From Scheffersomyces stipitis CBS 6054 (taxonomy: Eukaryota; Ascomycota; Pichiomycetes; Serinales; Debaryomycetaceae): a DNA stretch of 64,000 nucleotides. The notes beneath the pieces were generated by a model that was given only the letters and a program-made list of their open reading frames with translations, was not told where the DNA came from and did not search any database. The stretch covers positions 1,550,001-1,614,000 of the forward strand of contig NC_009068.1 in the NCBI RefSeq assembly GCF_000209165.1, in the 5' to 3' direction. The position numbers and the translations under genes were made by a program. Shown here piece after piece: positions 40,262 through 51,944 of this stretch (within the stretch, counting starts at the first letter, position 1; the number at the start of each line of letters is the position of its first letter).

Positions 40262-43142
40262 TCAAAAATAGTTTTTGTCCGCATCATTTACAGACCATTT
40301 AGGTTTATAGCCGGAATAAATGAAGAATATGTACCTGGTACTTTGAGCCGAAAACATTAACGAAAATTGTTCCGGAGCTTAGACTGAATGTTGAGGATGA
40401 ACTCTACAGATCAGTCTTTTGGTACTTTCAAACGTCATTGATTCACGGATGCAAAATCCTGACTATTGCAAAATGGAGTGACTTCTTGATTTGGAAACAT
40501 GGGTTGAAATTCGAAACTTAGATTTTATGGACCTGCTGCATCTTCTCCTCATTTGGTAGTCCTTCCGAAGCAACGCAAAAATAATCCGGATTCATGCACG
40601 CTTTCAACGAGGATTAGGATCGACTTTCAGGCGCTGGTATGCCTATGTATCTCACTCTAGCAGCCAGTGTTCCGAGAACCGGTCTCCACCAGAGTCGGTC
40701 CAGTATGTGAAAATCAGACACTTTTTTGAAAATAGGCGAAATGTCAATGGCTGGTGCAATAAGCCTCAGTCACTTCTACATAGCGGTAGTTAGCGGAGGT
40801 AGATAGCCAAGTAGGGCTACTCTCTTCGAGTTAGCTCTGTAGATACATTTAGTATAATTGCTAGAGAAGTAGACAACTGTACAGTTGAGTAGCATATAGA
40901 ATCGTTTGGACTTGAAGAAAAATCGCTGGGAGAGCGCAAAAATCCTAATCTGGAACTGTAATATACTGGTGGCTCAGATTGTCACAATAGAAATTAGGCT
41001 GCTCCCGTGAACCGATGTACGAACGAATTGATACAAATCAGAGGGCTACATGAAAAACCTGTCAACCAATGGTAACCACGTTCATTCCAGAGCAAGTTAT
41101 TGAATCTATACATTTGGAAGTTCTCATTGTACAGACATTTCACATAGTCGAGAAGTGTTCCCCACGCTTTTGTGTAGCATTCGGTTGGAGAAGCTCAATC
41201 CGGGACCAAATTAAAAGGAGGTAAATGGGATCCGCTTCAGGCTTCCCCACAAGGTCAGAAGGGCAATAATGCCATCCCATTCGAACTGCTACTCATAAAT
41301 TACGAAATTGCAAACTTCTAAGGTGTTCAATGTACTTGCAATGTAATGAAGTGAAAAATCGTCGCTCGGAATATCGGAAATATTTTGTAGCGTCGACTTC
41401 AACAATTACCCGACACTTCCTATCAATAGAAACAAAGGTGGATTGTTAGGTCAAGGTCATGGCTCCTGTGCAATTTAGTCGGCATATTCGTTCATACATT
41501 CCTAGGAGTTATTGCTTGTAGTTAAATCTGAAGATGTAAGGTTAAAACTGAAAAGGTTCATTTTGTCGGAGGCTTAAGGATCACCTGATTAGCGCTTAAT
41601 CTTTGCTTGCTCCTTCGGAACTCACAAAAAACCTACAAAAATATCACCATGGCCTAGATCACATCTACATTCTCATAGAATAGACTGTTAGAAACAGTGG
41701 GAATGTAACTGCCGTCTGGTCAAACCAGTTGCAATGATCTGATCTTGTCTTCTCAGAAATTGTCTGTCTGCCCCGGATCGTTTTTCCAGCCTTCGCATGG
41801 AGAAGAAAATATCACAATGGTAGATCTGTTCGGAAGACCCGCGTGCGGGTTGCTAGAAAATGTAAGTTTTTCCGACACAGGTAATATCAAATTGCTGAGG
41901 TTGAGAGTTGATCGGATCTCGGTTTGAAAAGAGCATAGTAGTCTGAGTTCCTCAATTCGTTAGCTTGTTCCAATCAGTGACTGGAGTCTAATTGCAGCTA
42001 TCCAGACGCAACGCGCAAAAATTGCGCTGGAATTCATCCGAAATTTGCTTTTGCTGTAGACGTTTTTTTCACATTTGTTCAGATACAATTATTTTGTGTC
42101 ATCCGGAGCCGTACATCAATGTAGAAGCCTGAGCCGGCCAGACACAGATATGGCTGAAATTTTAAACTGATTGCATGGCAAAAACCATTATCTTATTCTT
42201 GTAAAGTTGATGTGGGAGTCAATCTCCGGGCTCGCCTAGTCATTATCGACTGATCTCATCACCCGTAGACTAGTCAAATTAATGTGGTTTTCCTGGTGTC
42301 CGATTGTGTCTGCTCGTAATTCCCCCACTTCCTGCACTCCCCATAAACCGATGTGCCCCTCACTGCACCAGATTTTGCCCCAGGTAGCCCAGACAGACAC
42401 TCCCAGACGCAGACGCAACCTCAGTCACAGACACTCTCACCAGGAAAAAAATTCTGTCGGTTTTTGAAGACGACGAAATCCACTTCACTTCTTTTTCAAA
42501 GAAACCACTATCTCCAAACTATATCTAGCCGTCAGTGTGTTGTCTGAGTGTCCCAGTGACTGTAGCCATCTCACCTGCTTCCCCTTTTCCTGCCAACGGC
42601 TTTCCCCCGGCTTCCGAATCTCATATTTCCGGGGTACCAACCACAGCGAATGAAACATTGAATGAGTGATTCTCCTCTGAATTTCCCCTCGTCAAGATTT
42701 TTCATTTTCATTGAACCATCTGCTATTCACTATCAACATTAGAAGCTGAATTTGACACTTCGCTTATATTTGCAACGTTGATTCAGCCGTTACTTGAAAT
42801 TGGAAAATCCTCAACGGTCTAAATTAAATTAGATAGCAAATCTCACATTCACTCCTGGAATAGCTGAAATTCATTCTGCCTGGAAGAACGGAACAGAATT
42901 CTTAGCCATATATTTGATCTCAAGCCCAATTAATTCTTGATACTGAAAAAGGAATCGTAACTTTCTTTCCATTGACTCGTGAATATTAGAGTATCGAATT
43001 GTTGGATATTCGCTAATTTCATCCTAATTGAAAATCGAATCTGTAGAATTTTTCATTTTCAAATTCATTTTTGTTTTATTGAAGGAAATATTCACAACAT
43101 CATAGCCTACATACGTCGACCTCGCTATTGTATGTCGTCCCA
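40262..43142. other. 2.9-kb gene-free region upstream of RGT1
   Basis: This region lies between ARG81 and RGT1, both on the plus strand. It should hold the ARG81 3' end and a long RGT1 promoter and leader. A CAGAC-rich stretch occurs at about 42387-42435. The last 450 bp are more AT-rich, like a leader. No gene, LTR or RNA gene is recognised. Confidence 0.5.
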
Positions 43143-43152
43143 ATGTCTGTGA
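43132..43152 (+). promoter_or_regulatory. RGT1: Overlapping uORF at the RGT1 start
   Basis: A six-codon ORF (ATG at 43132, TGA at 43150-43152) straddles the RGT1 ATG at 43143 in another frame. Reinitiation at the main ATG would need backward movement, so leaky scanning or a downstream transcription start is required. Confidence 0.5.
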
Positions 43153-44777
43153 ATACGGCTGCTACAATGACGCCTAATAACGTCCAAGAGCCGTTAACGC
43201 CTATACCTAAGAAAGACATCTCCGCTTCATCTAGTATTCCAGTTAGCATGAATCCAGTCAACGGAAGCATCAGTTCGATCGTAAACCCAAACGGAGTCAA
43301 CAATAATAATGAGAATAATAGTCAAAGTAGTGCCAATAATACCAGTAACAATAATAAACCTAGCAATCCTATCACTAATATCAACAGCACGACAGATCCT
43401 ACAAATCTGGCAAATCCTACAACAGCAAGTTCTGACACAACCAATACTACATTTATAGCTAACCACAGCGGCGATCCCAATAATAACACAGCTTTAACTT
43501 CTACAGCAAATGCTGGTTCCAGCTCTGCAAACATCAGTATCGGATCTATTACAACTCCCTCTATTGCCATATCGGATCCTCAATCTGCTCCAGGAAGCGA
43601 AAACCCACCACGTAAAAGATCAAAAGTTTCACGAGCCTGTGACGCATGTAGAAGAAAGAAAATCAGATGCAATGCAGAATACAGTCAGACTCTTCTGAGA
43701 GTCACCAAAACTTGTGACAATTGTCTGAAAAACAACGAGATGTGCTCCTTTCTGCGGATTCCCCTTAAGAGAGGTCCATCTAAAGGCTACATCCGTGACT
43801 TGGAGGAAAAACTCGACAAAGGTAAAGAATCGTTACTCATCAGTAATGGCCCTATTCCTATCACAATCACGGCTGTGCAGCAAGGTTTAGATTCGGCGGT
43901 AGCACTCAGTTCTGCCCCAGTTTCCAGCCAGTTTTCCTCCAGTCTTCCCGGAGCTTCAGCAATTCCCATTCCTCACCACCAACAACTTCCCTTCCCTCAG
44001 AACCACCTTAAATCATCCCCCAGCATCAACGGATCATCCCCACCAATAGTGTTGCCACCTTTGGTTGGCTACTCACTGAAAATTCTACCAAAACTAGGAG
44101 GCGCTACCGTTGCAACTTCGGGCCCTGCTTCATCAGTTCAGCCCAATTCCACAACTCCGACGACAACTTCTATCGGTGCTGCTATAAGCTCTTCGAATCC
44201 ACTGAGTCCACGAAGCACCAGTATCAATGGATTGCTCAATCGGAGCGATCTGACCACAGAATTGAACATGAAAAATACGTCACCACCTATCCAGGGACCA
44301 TTCTGGAAAGTTCCTTACGAGATGCCAAACTCTTCGTCTAGAAGAACGCTGATAACTCTAAATAATGTTCAGGGCAATTCCACAACAAGTGGGACCGGTT
44401 CCAGAAGACGGTCATCTATAGACTCGGTATCGTCGACATCGACTAACGGGTCCAGGATGCCTTCATTGAAGCCGTCAATTCTGGTGAATTCAGACTTCAT
44501 TTCTGATTCAGAAACAGAAGAATTTTATTCGATGAAATCGAACGCTTCATCGTCAATTTCGCTTGTTGGTCCACCGCAGCATAACAGGTCGTCGTCGCTC
44601 GGAATACGAAGAAACTCTCAGTCATTGTCGCCGCGAAACTCGGTGTCTTCGTTGTCGTCGCTTAGTGGTCGCATTAACAAGTCGTTACACTTCCAATCCA
44701 GCAGCAACAACAGCTCGGCTTCGGCTAGTTTGATTCAATCGCCGATAAACCCGCCATCGATTCTTCCAGCACATCAA

Positions 44778-44808
<31 letters not shown>

Positions 44809-46634
44809 CATGGAATCTGCCCCAGTATGGAGTGTATTCGTATGGTCCCTCCCAGTTCCAGGCTCCAGGAATTATTCATCCTCAACCACAGCCATTTCAA
44901 GGGCAGCATTTTGCACCAGTAATCGCACAGCCAGTACCTGTAGGATATAATTTGCAACCTCAACAGCAACAGCAAATTCAACAACAACAGGAGCAGTTTG
45001 GAAATTATAGTAAGATTCTGATGAACTCGTTGGAAGCTAATTTGAAACTCTATTACACGCATTTCCATGCTTCATTTCCGATTCTTCCATTCAACAACAA
45101 CCATTTGATCATATTGCTTGAATCGTGCGATTCCGAAGAAGTAGCTAACGTAAAAACAATCGTGGAACTTTTCAACCATTCCTTGAACAACTTGAATAAC
45201 TTCAAGCAATTGCTGATTCACGACCATATGGCACTATTCTCTCGGATTCTCACCTTATATCCATTCAACAATTTTGGTGTAAAGGTGAACGATACGGCTC
45301 TCGTATTCTTCTTTCTGGCACTTGTAGTTATCAACTATGCTATTCTTCTCAATGGCGATGTGTATTCACTTGGAATCTCGTTCAGCGCCACAATCTTCAA
45401 TGACTTCAAAGTATTGGAGAATTTTGTAGACTTGGCGTTGGAAAATCCTAACCCCGAGCGCTTGGACTACGACAACATCAAGTTGGTACTTCCAAAACTC
45501 TACTACGCGTTGACCATCATAGACAACTTGTACTCATTAAGTTTTGGGATTCAGAAGTCTATCCATAGTAGTGAATTAACTCGTTTTCTTGGTAGCAAAC
45601 TCCACTATTTGATGCCCATTCTGGCAGACGGTAGTGTGCTCGATCCATCGTTGAGAAAAGGGATACTTATTTTCAAGAACTCTCTTGTTTTCAATGACTT
45701 AGTGAAGGCAAGAGACGACTGTGTCATATCGCGTGGCTCTTTGGTACGTGTAGTTCTTCCGTCATTGCAAGCTTTTGCACCAGCTGCCGTAAGCAGTGAA
45801 CAGGACGATTTCTCCAACCAATTCATCTCGTTGATCTGGGAGAAGTTTGAGTTGATAACTTACTTGCAAGAAATCAGTCAGTTTATGAAAAACAACAACG
45901 GCACGGATGTGGAGGAAATCTACGAGAACTTGATGGACTACAACCTTAAGCTCATCCGCTTGATCAAGAAGTTGTCCATGTCCATCATCACCTTTGCAAA
46001 CTACATTGGCACCACATCTTCTTCTCGCTCTCCTAACATTAACGGAGCTCCTTTGTCTATTTCCGGGGCTGGCCCCAACTCTGGAGCTACTCCTCCGGTA
46101 GGTTCCAATGGACGAGGCGGTTCAGGAAACGAAAATGGTCCACTAGCTTCTTTGAATAGAGAACAAAATTCTAGTGCGGATAGCAGCAATGGTAACATTT
46201 TCATCAATCCTTTGTTGAACATTACTATTGGCCAGCTTTTCAAATTGATCAAACTCAGCAAGATGATCATCGACAGCCTCATCAACCTCATCCAGCTGTC
46301 GCAAAATGGCTCTTCTACTTCAGGACATGGCCATGGAGACTTGATGAACCGTTGCATCAAGATCAACAACGACTTGTCTATCTCGTTCAACTTGTTGAAC
46401 TTGAACCTCATCAACTTGCAGTTGGGAACCATTTCGACTAATTTAATCCGAAACAAAATAAACAGCTACAAGTTCAATTTCAGCCTCCAAAACATCCTCA
46501 ATAGCTCAGGTCCAACGCTGGTGTCAAACGTCAATGACTCCAGACTCAAGAATAGCCTCCAGATCTGGTCTGAGGAATTCACAACGGGTATTCTTCCTTT
46601 TGTGGAAAAGGAGAACATTGACGGATGGTACTAG
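43143..46634 (+). CDS. RGT1: Zn(II)2Cys6 glucose-responsive repressor Rgt1
   Basis: Encodes 1163 residues from the ATG at 43143 (S. cerevisiae Rgt1 1170). The upstream in-frame TTG is not a start. The Zn cluster spans residues 166-201 (SRACDACRRKKIRCN ... CDNCLKNNEMC) and is followed by the diagnostic PLKRGPSKGY linker. The gap between the third and fourth Cys is 14 residues, longer than in S. cerevisiae Rgt1. N-terminal Asn/Ser/Thr-rich and mid Ser-rich regions flank two glutamine tracts (near residues 545 and 608). The C-terminal half has the conserved helical TF domain. Rgt1 represses hexose-transporter genes when glucose is absent and is relieved through Std1/Mth1 and Snf1/PKA signalling. 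It converges with the EMP70-family gene. Confidence 0.9.
44776..44810 (+). repeat. CAR (poly-Gln) repeat in RGT1
   Basis: Alternating CAA/CAG codons encode about 11 consecutive Gln. A second glutamine-rich stretch follows at about 44961-44996. Confidence 0.75.
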
Positions 46635-46992
46635 TCACTGCAAAGACTCGAAAGAGCTTATATAGAAACATCCGTAACGAAGACCAAAAAGCTGAAGAAA
46701 AGATCCGTTAATGAAGATGATGATAACAACAATAATATAATGGTGGCTATTATAGCTGTAATAATAGTAAAAACGGGAATAGTATGATAAAGGGGTTGAC
46801 CTTGGTCACTGTTAATAGTTTGTATAATAATGATTTATCATGCTATTGTGCTATTTGTATTATATATAACATATATGTTCCTGTCTTTGAAGCATTGATT
46901 GCAATGTGTAGAAAAAGTATATGTATATACTCCTGTGATTGGATAATAGATTCACTACTCGGATTGCTTCCTGTTACTTTTTAGAGGCTAGG
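46635..46992. other. Convergent RGT1/EMP70-family 3' spacer
   Basis: A 358-bp AT-rich spacer that should carry both poly(A) regions. Nothing else is seen. Confidence 0.55.
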
Positions 46993-48903
46993 TTAATCTA
47001 TTTTGATTTGCGAGTAGATGGCCCTCACAAAGAATAAGTTACTGATAAACCCAATGGCTCCGCAACTCAAGAAAACAAGCAATGAAATCATAATGGAGTA
47101 GCCAGTGTACAACACGAACGAGGTCAATCCACCCAATCTCTCACCTCCTGTCAAGAACAATGAGTGCAAGAAAACATACACGGCACAGCTGCCTCCAATG
47201 AAGACAGACTTCCAGTGCCACTTGTAGTTTTCAGAGCACAAGGTATAGTAGATCAGCAAGATAGATATCAATGAAGTGGTCAACACCATCAAGAGGAAAC
47301 AGAAAAATAAGAATCCAAACATGTAAAAGATTCTGTTGAACCAGATGGAAGAATATATGAAGTACATCTCTACAGCAATTGAACCAAAGGGAAAGATACC
47401 TGAGATGAGCATAACAGGAATAGTTCTTAAGTACCAAGGCTGTGTTGGAATTTGTCTTGGAATCTGGTTGGTTCTCACTGGGACAGAAAGCAACTGCTTT
47501 CTAGACGCCAAAAGTGAACCAACGACAGAAAGAGGAATTGAAATCAAGAACCAAATAACAATGATAGCCAACATGGTTCCGGCAGGAATAGCACCGGAGG
47601 ATTCAACGTAGATCAAGAAGAAATTCAAGAACACCAATATAGCAAACATGGTGCCAGGCACAACTAAAGGAGTCAAGATCAAGTTCAACTTCCAATTGTC
47701 ACCACCAAAGAACCTGTAGAGATACCCAGAGACAAACGAAGAAATGATACTGAAGAACATGAACACCACAAACATGAACGTAGACAAGGCTCCTCTACTA
47801 GAAGGCGACAACAATCCAAAAAGGGCAAAGGCAATAGTCACAAATACCATCAAGAATACCTGAACACCACTGCCAACCAAGACAGACAACACCAATCTAT
47901 GTTTTGGGGGTCTGAACACGTCGCCGTGCACCAACTTCCAGCCGCTTTCGTCAGAAATGTCGTCGTCCAAGTTGACTTCGTTGTATTTAACAATATCGCT
48001 CTTTAAGGTTCTCACCAATATATGCGCGATGATGATTCCGAGAATGATGACAATCAAAGAAAAGTTAATCAACGAGAACCATTGGATCTTAGGATCGTAT
48101 ACATGTAAGTACTTATCCCATCTGGTTGCCCAGGCAGTGTCTTTTTCTTCAAAGTGTACCGAATACGAGAAGAGAACATTCGTGTCTGAATTCTTTTTCA
48201 AACTTACCTTAGGCAATGCTTCCAAGGCACAGTGATCACCAGTATCGGACACAGCAGATCTGTCCAACGAATATGGTTTTACGGTCGCACCAACGACTCT
48301 ATAAGTGTTTTCGCCTCTTCTGTGGAACTCGATGTTAAGTTCAAAGTGGTTGTATAGATTAGCGTTGTTAGACTCATCAACTTCACCAATTGGGAATCCA
48401 GACCCATAGAAGGCAGATTTAGTTCTTAGGTCCATAACCTGGCTGGCTACAGGCAAACCGTCTACAATCCAGTTATGGTTGTAGCTGGCTCTGATGTTTC
48501 TGTTGACGAAAACTGAGTCTGTCTTGGAGTACGAAGGGTTACAAACTTGCCTACAGTTGATATCCTCCAACATCTTGATCTCAAATGGCGAGTTGAAGAT
48601 TCTGTCACCAAAGATGATGGAGCCCAACGATTCCAGTTGTTTGCTCATCTTGCCATCTTTTGGTGGACAGAAGTGAAACTTCGGGTAATAGTAGTCGTAA
48701 GAGTAGACAAAGGTGTCTGCTTTCAACTTAGGACGAGAAGCCGAAGATTTAAAGTGGTGTAACGAGGGAGTCAACCGATTCACCAAAAGCGGAATATCAT
48801 CGCCCTTCTTGTAATCAGTAGGAGCCACTCCCGGCAAGTAGAACGCTTGAGCAATTCCAGCTAGAAATACAAGAGCCGTGAAGCAGGAGTAGATCGAAAT
48901 CAT
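46993..48903 (-). CDS. EMP70/TM9-family nonaspanin
   Basis: Encodes 636 residues from the ATG at 48901-48903 (yeast Emp70/Tmn1 667, Tmn2 672). A signal peptide of about 20 residues is followed by the mature start FYLPGVAPTDYKKGDDIPLLVNRL, which is diagnostic of TM9SF proteins. A lumenal domain of about 250 residues precedes nine membrane segments. Family blocks are HGDVFRPPKHRLVLSVLVGSGVQV, GYLYRFFGGDNWKLN and SIWFNRIFYMFGFLF. It ends in IYSQIKID, the KxD motif that retains the family in the Golgi through COPI. The yeast proteins act in endosome-Golgi sorting, adhesion and metal homeostasis. Emp70 versus Tmn2 orthology cannot be decided here. Confidence 0.94.
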   Translation of the reverse strand: MISIYSCFTALVFLAGIAQAFYLPGVAPTDYKKGDDIPLLVNRLTPSLHHFKSSASRPKLKADTFVYSYDYYYPKFHFCPPKDGKMSKQLESLGSIIFGDRIFNSPFEIKMLEDINCRQVCNPSYSKTDSVFVNRNIRASYNHNWIVDGLPVASQVMDLRTKSAFYGSGFPIGEVDESNNANLYNHFELNIEFHRRGENTYRVVGATVKPYSLDRSAVSDTGDHCALEALPKVSLKKNSDTNVLFSYSVHFEEKDTAWATRWDKYLHVYDPKIQWFSLINFSLIVIILGIIIAHILVRTLKSDIVKYNEVNLDDDISDESGWKLVHGDVFRPPKHRLVLSVLVGSGVQVFLMVFVTIAFALFGLLSPSSRGALSTFMFVVFMFFSIISSFVSGYLYRFFGGDNWKLNLILTPLVVPGTMFAILVFLNFFLIYVESSGAIPAGTMLAIIVIWFLISIPLSVVGSLLASRKQLLSVPVRTNQIPRQIPTQPWYLRTIPVMLISGIFPFGSIAVEMYFIYSSIWFNRIFYMFGFLFFCFLLMVLTTSLISILLIYYTLCSENYKWHWKSVFIGGSCAVYVFLHSLFLTGGERLGGLTSFVLYTGYSIMISLLVFLSCGAIGFISNLFFVRAIYSQIKID

Positions 48904-49500
48904 AACCAGTAAGACTACAAAGATTCACTAAAAAATGTAGAAAAACAGAAAAATGAACTTCTAACACAATGGAAGATTCTCTTCTAACTGTGCTATTATA
49001 GTAATGATATCAGTAATAATATCAGTAATGGGATCGATGGCAAATGTCTGCTATGTGGAGAAGCGAAGCCGGAAAACAGGATCGTCGAGCAAACAAGAAG
49101 GAGCCACTAAAATTTTACGTTTGACGTGTGTTTGTTTTTCGCCTTTAGTCAACGATTATTTGTTAGTGTGCGTTGCTATTTTTGTGAGCACAAAGTAAGG
49201 AGCGGAAAATTTGGTGAGTTCTGCGATTGATAGGAGCGTGGTGTTACACAAGAAATGATCGTAGATAATAGTATCTCACTAGTAGACAGAATCTAATTGA
49301 AGGAGTAGCTGTTGAGGTGTTCGTAGATAACAGCCAGTATGATTGTATGCCAATAGCAAATACATATTATGGCAGTAGCCAATAACAAAACTTTAACTAT
49401 TGGCTTTATACTTCCAGGAGTTCCCGCAAGCCGAATATACAGTACAATTTTCAGATCAAAAACCTACCAGACGATGATTTCAGCCGTGAGACTTCACAAT
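48904..49500. other. Intergenic region between UME6 end and EMP70-family start
   Basis: A 597-bp spacer between tandem minus-strand genes. It contains the EMP70-family promoter and the UME6 3' region. No gene is seen. Confidence 0.5.
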
Positions 49501-51801
49501 TCAGAAATTGCCTGTCTTTAAGTTTTCGTCCAGCTCGTAGTCTATCAGTTGATAGTCTTTTCGTGAGGCAGATCTTCGCATCGAGAAATTGGTTCGCTTC
49601 TGTTGGTTGGTGATGCTTCGGATCTCCTTAAGCTTGTTCAACTGCAGAGTTGGATCAAACATGTATGCAGGTCGTACCACCAGATAATCACAGACCAACT
49701 GAAGCCGACGACACTGGCCACATTCTGGACGGTCTTCAGGACAAGCTTTATGGCGTACTCTACAAGTCCAGCAGCCGTTCTTGGATCTGGGACCCAACTT
49801 GCGCTTTTTCTCGGGAATATACACGACTTCTTTGAGTCTTGTCTTGCGCTTATTGCTTCTGGTTTGACGTGATTGCAAACTGTCCCAATCGCCAGATCCT
49901 GTATTCAATCTCGATATCGGTTCTTCCGTTCCAGAGTTTTCTCTGAAGAATTCATTATATCTTGGATTATCGTAGTCTTTAGTTCTAAGTGCGTGTTTTG
50001 GTGAGAGTACGATAGTTACTAGAAACTTGCTATTGTTTTCCATATCTTTTTTGTTTGTAGGAGTTTGTTCTTTGTCAGCTTTCTTCTTTTTACCGGGAGG
50101 TCTACCTCTGGGTTTGGGCTTTGAATCAGGATTTTGTTTGGTGTATTTTCTTTTGGGAGCAATGGAAGCTTTATTTCTTGTGATCTGAGATACATTTGCC
50201 TTGTCTTTGTCTTTTCCGGTTTCATTTTCATTATCTTTCTCCTGATTTTCTTTGTCCTCTTCGTTAACTTCTTTCTCATACACTGACAGATACAACTGTG
50301 AAGAACGAGGATCCACGTTAAGGAAATACTGCTGTTCCTCTTGCACGAAGGAAGACGAGTACAACTTCTTGTTCTTCTGACTGTCGTTCCATTCCAGAAG
50401 AGCCATGTCTGAGTCCAAATTCAACTTCATGGGCCCCGTCACACTGAGAGCTGTTCTAGGCGTAGCTACTTGCAGGGGAGTTCTCCAGTTGCCAGCTATA
50501 GTCGACTCACTGGAGCTGTAGCTTGTTCCATATATACTGAGATATAATTCAGCAAAACGAGGCAATTCTTCATTAGCTGTTTGTGCCAAATTGCTTTCTG
50601 AATCCAACTCGAACGTATTATCGCCCTTCACAAGAGTAGGAGAGCTAGCATAAGACTTCCTGATCAATTCCGCAGCATGAGTCAATTCAACAACACTGGA
50701 AGAGGTCACTGGGTAGCCATTAGCATTCATGTCATTTTTCAGCTGATCAAACACAACATTAGAGTACCGATAGGGCAGGCATGTTGCAGCCAAACAGGCG
50801 TTCGTTTTGCAAGGAGTCACCGTCTGAATCTGTGAACTCAGGGGGATGCCGGAAAGACTGTTTCGAAGGCTATTATGGTGAACACCCATATCGGCTCTGA
50901 AGCTGGATGTGTTATTGTGAACGTTGGTCGTCTTGTATATGCTATTGGCATTAGTAGCGTATTGGGAAGAGTAGCCATTGACGCTCTGGTAGCTACTGTA
51001 CTTACTATAGTTATTGTATATATACTGGTCAGATATATTCTTCGCGTTGCTGCTGTTGTCGCTGTGTGTGGTGGTGGAGTTGTAGTTGGTGAAGTTGTTG
51101 ATGTCGCTGAAGTGATTCTTGTTATTAATATCGTTGTTGCTAGTAGTATTGCTATTGTAGTTGCTGGTATTGTTGTAGTTTGTGTTGTTGCAGTAGTAGT
51201 AGTTGTTACTGAAGTTGCTTGTGTTGTATTTATTTGTGTTGTTCCTCTCCGGCTGGTGACTATATATGATCTTGTTATCGTGATCGCTCTGGCTTCCTGG
51301 TTTCCAGATATGGTGATAGCTATAATTCCCCGTCGCCCAGTTGACATTATAACTGGGAAGAGCAGGAGGAATCCTGCTCAACACTTCTTTAGGCTCGGGC
51401 ACTTCCAGATAAACGACTTTTCCAGAAAGGGCCTTAGATATTTTCGAACTCCAGTCCTGGGCTTTTACAGTGCAATTGTTACCAGAGTAGTTAGAAAAAT
51501 TGCCATTCTTATAGATCTCAAGCTCAGGGTCGTACAGCTCAGAATAACGAGGGGTGCAGTCGTAGTCGTAATTAGGAGGGATATACTCGTTACTGTTGTT
51601 CACTTCATATATATACCTATCTACCGATTTATGGCTCCCGCTGCTGGAGGCAGAATCGCAAAAAGACCCGCTGCTACAGTTGCGAAAAACTCCGTGCACT
51701 TTGATTTTCAGTTTGGTGGGCGTGTTCATCGACAATAACACCGAAGACCGTATCTGGTGGCACGAGCTGTCAGCGCTGCTCACTGGAGGTAGATCTTCCA
51801 T
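49501..51801 (-). CDS. UME6: Zn(II)2Cys6 regulator Ume6 (C-terminal Zn cluster)
   Basis: Encodes 766 residues from the ATG at 51799-51801. Unlike most family members, the Zn cluster is C-terminal, at residues 677-704 (GCWTCRVRHKACPEDRPEC..C.RLQLVC). It is followed by a basic tail (FDPTLQLNKLKEIR), as in S. cerevisiae Ume6 (GCWICRLRKKKCTEERPHC). The long N-terminal region is very Asn/Ser/Tyr-rich (about residues 185-290). A canonical AT-hook core PRGRP lies at residues 564-568 in a basic context. Ume6 binds URS1 sites and recruits Sin3-Rpd3 and Isw2. It controls meiotic, metabolic and autophagy genes in S. cerevisiae, and in Candida albicans it drives hyphal extension. It lies 196 bp downstream of ATG6 on the same strand; its leader has overlapping uORFs. 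Confidence 0.92.
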   Translation of the reverse strand: MEDLPPVSSADSSCHQIRSSVLLSMNTPTKLKIKVHGVFRNCSSGSFCDSASSSGSHKSVDRYIYEVNNSNEYIPPNYDYDCTPRYSELYDPELEIYKNGNFSNYSGNNCTVKAQDWSSKISKALSGKVVYLEVPEPKEVLSRIPPALPSYNVNWATGNYSYHHIWKPGSQSDHDNKIIYSHQPERNNTNKYNTSNFSNNYYYCNNTNYNNTSNYNSNTTSNNDINNKNHFSDINNFTNYNSTTTHSDNSSNAKNISDQYIYNNYSKYSSYQSVNGYSSQYATNANSIYKTTNVHNNTSSFRADMGVHHNSLRNSLSGIPLSSQIQTVTPCKTNACLAATCLPYRYSNVVFDQLKNDMNANGYPVTSSSVVELTHAAELIRKSYASSPTLVKGDNTFELDSESNLAQTANEELPRFAELYLSIYGTSYSSSESTIAGNWRTPLQVATPRTALSVTGPMKLNLDSDMALLEWNDSQKNKKLYSSSFVQEEQQYFLNVDPRSSQLYLSVYEKEVNEEDKENQEKDNENETGKDKDKANVSQITRNKASIAPKRKYTKQNPDSKPKPRGRPPGKKKKADKEQTPTNKKDMENNSKFLVTIVLSPKHALRTKDYDNPRYNEFFRENSGTEEPISRLNTGSGDWDSLQSRQTRSNKRKTRLKEVVYIPEKKRKLGPRSKNGCWTCRVRHKACPEDRPECGQCRRLQLVCDYLVVRPAYMFDPTLQLNKLKEIRSITNQQKRTNFSMRRSASRKDYQLIDYELDENLKTGNF

Positions 51802-51944
51802 TGTGTAGTCGTGAAGTTCTGGCCCAGGAAAGCTGGGGAAGAAAGTTTTTGCAGCAACACAATTATTAGAGACGGCTCATATAGAGTTTGGTGTAATCCT
51901 GTACACAAAGTTATTGTGCTTATGTAATTCATTGCGTAATTCAT
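51780..51944 (-). promoter_or_regulatory. UME6: 54-codon overlapping uORF in UME6 leader
   Basis: On the minus strand an ATG at 51944 opens a 54-codon frame that ends in TGA at 51780-51782. It runs out of frame through the UME6 start at 51801. A second in-frame ATG lies at 51932. Confidence 0.55.
51866..51880 (-). promoter_or_regulatory. UME6: 4-codon uORF in UME6 leader
   Basis: ATG AGC CGT CTC TAA on the minus strand, 65 nt upstream of the UME6 ATG and nested inside the longer uORF in another frame. Confidence 0.5.

Noticed and set aside
50838..51738. Long ORFs antisense to UME6 (169 and 287 codons in other frames)
   Set aside because: They mirror the Asn/Ser/Thr-rich low-complexity coding region of UME6 and have no domain of their own.
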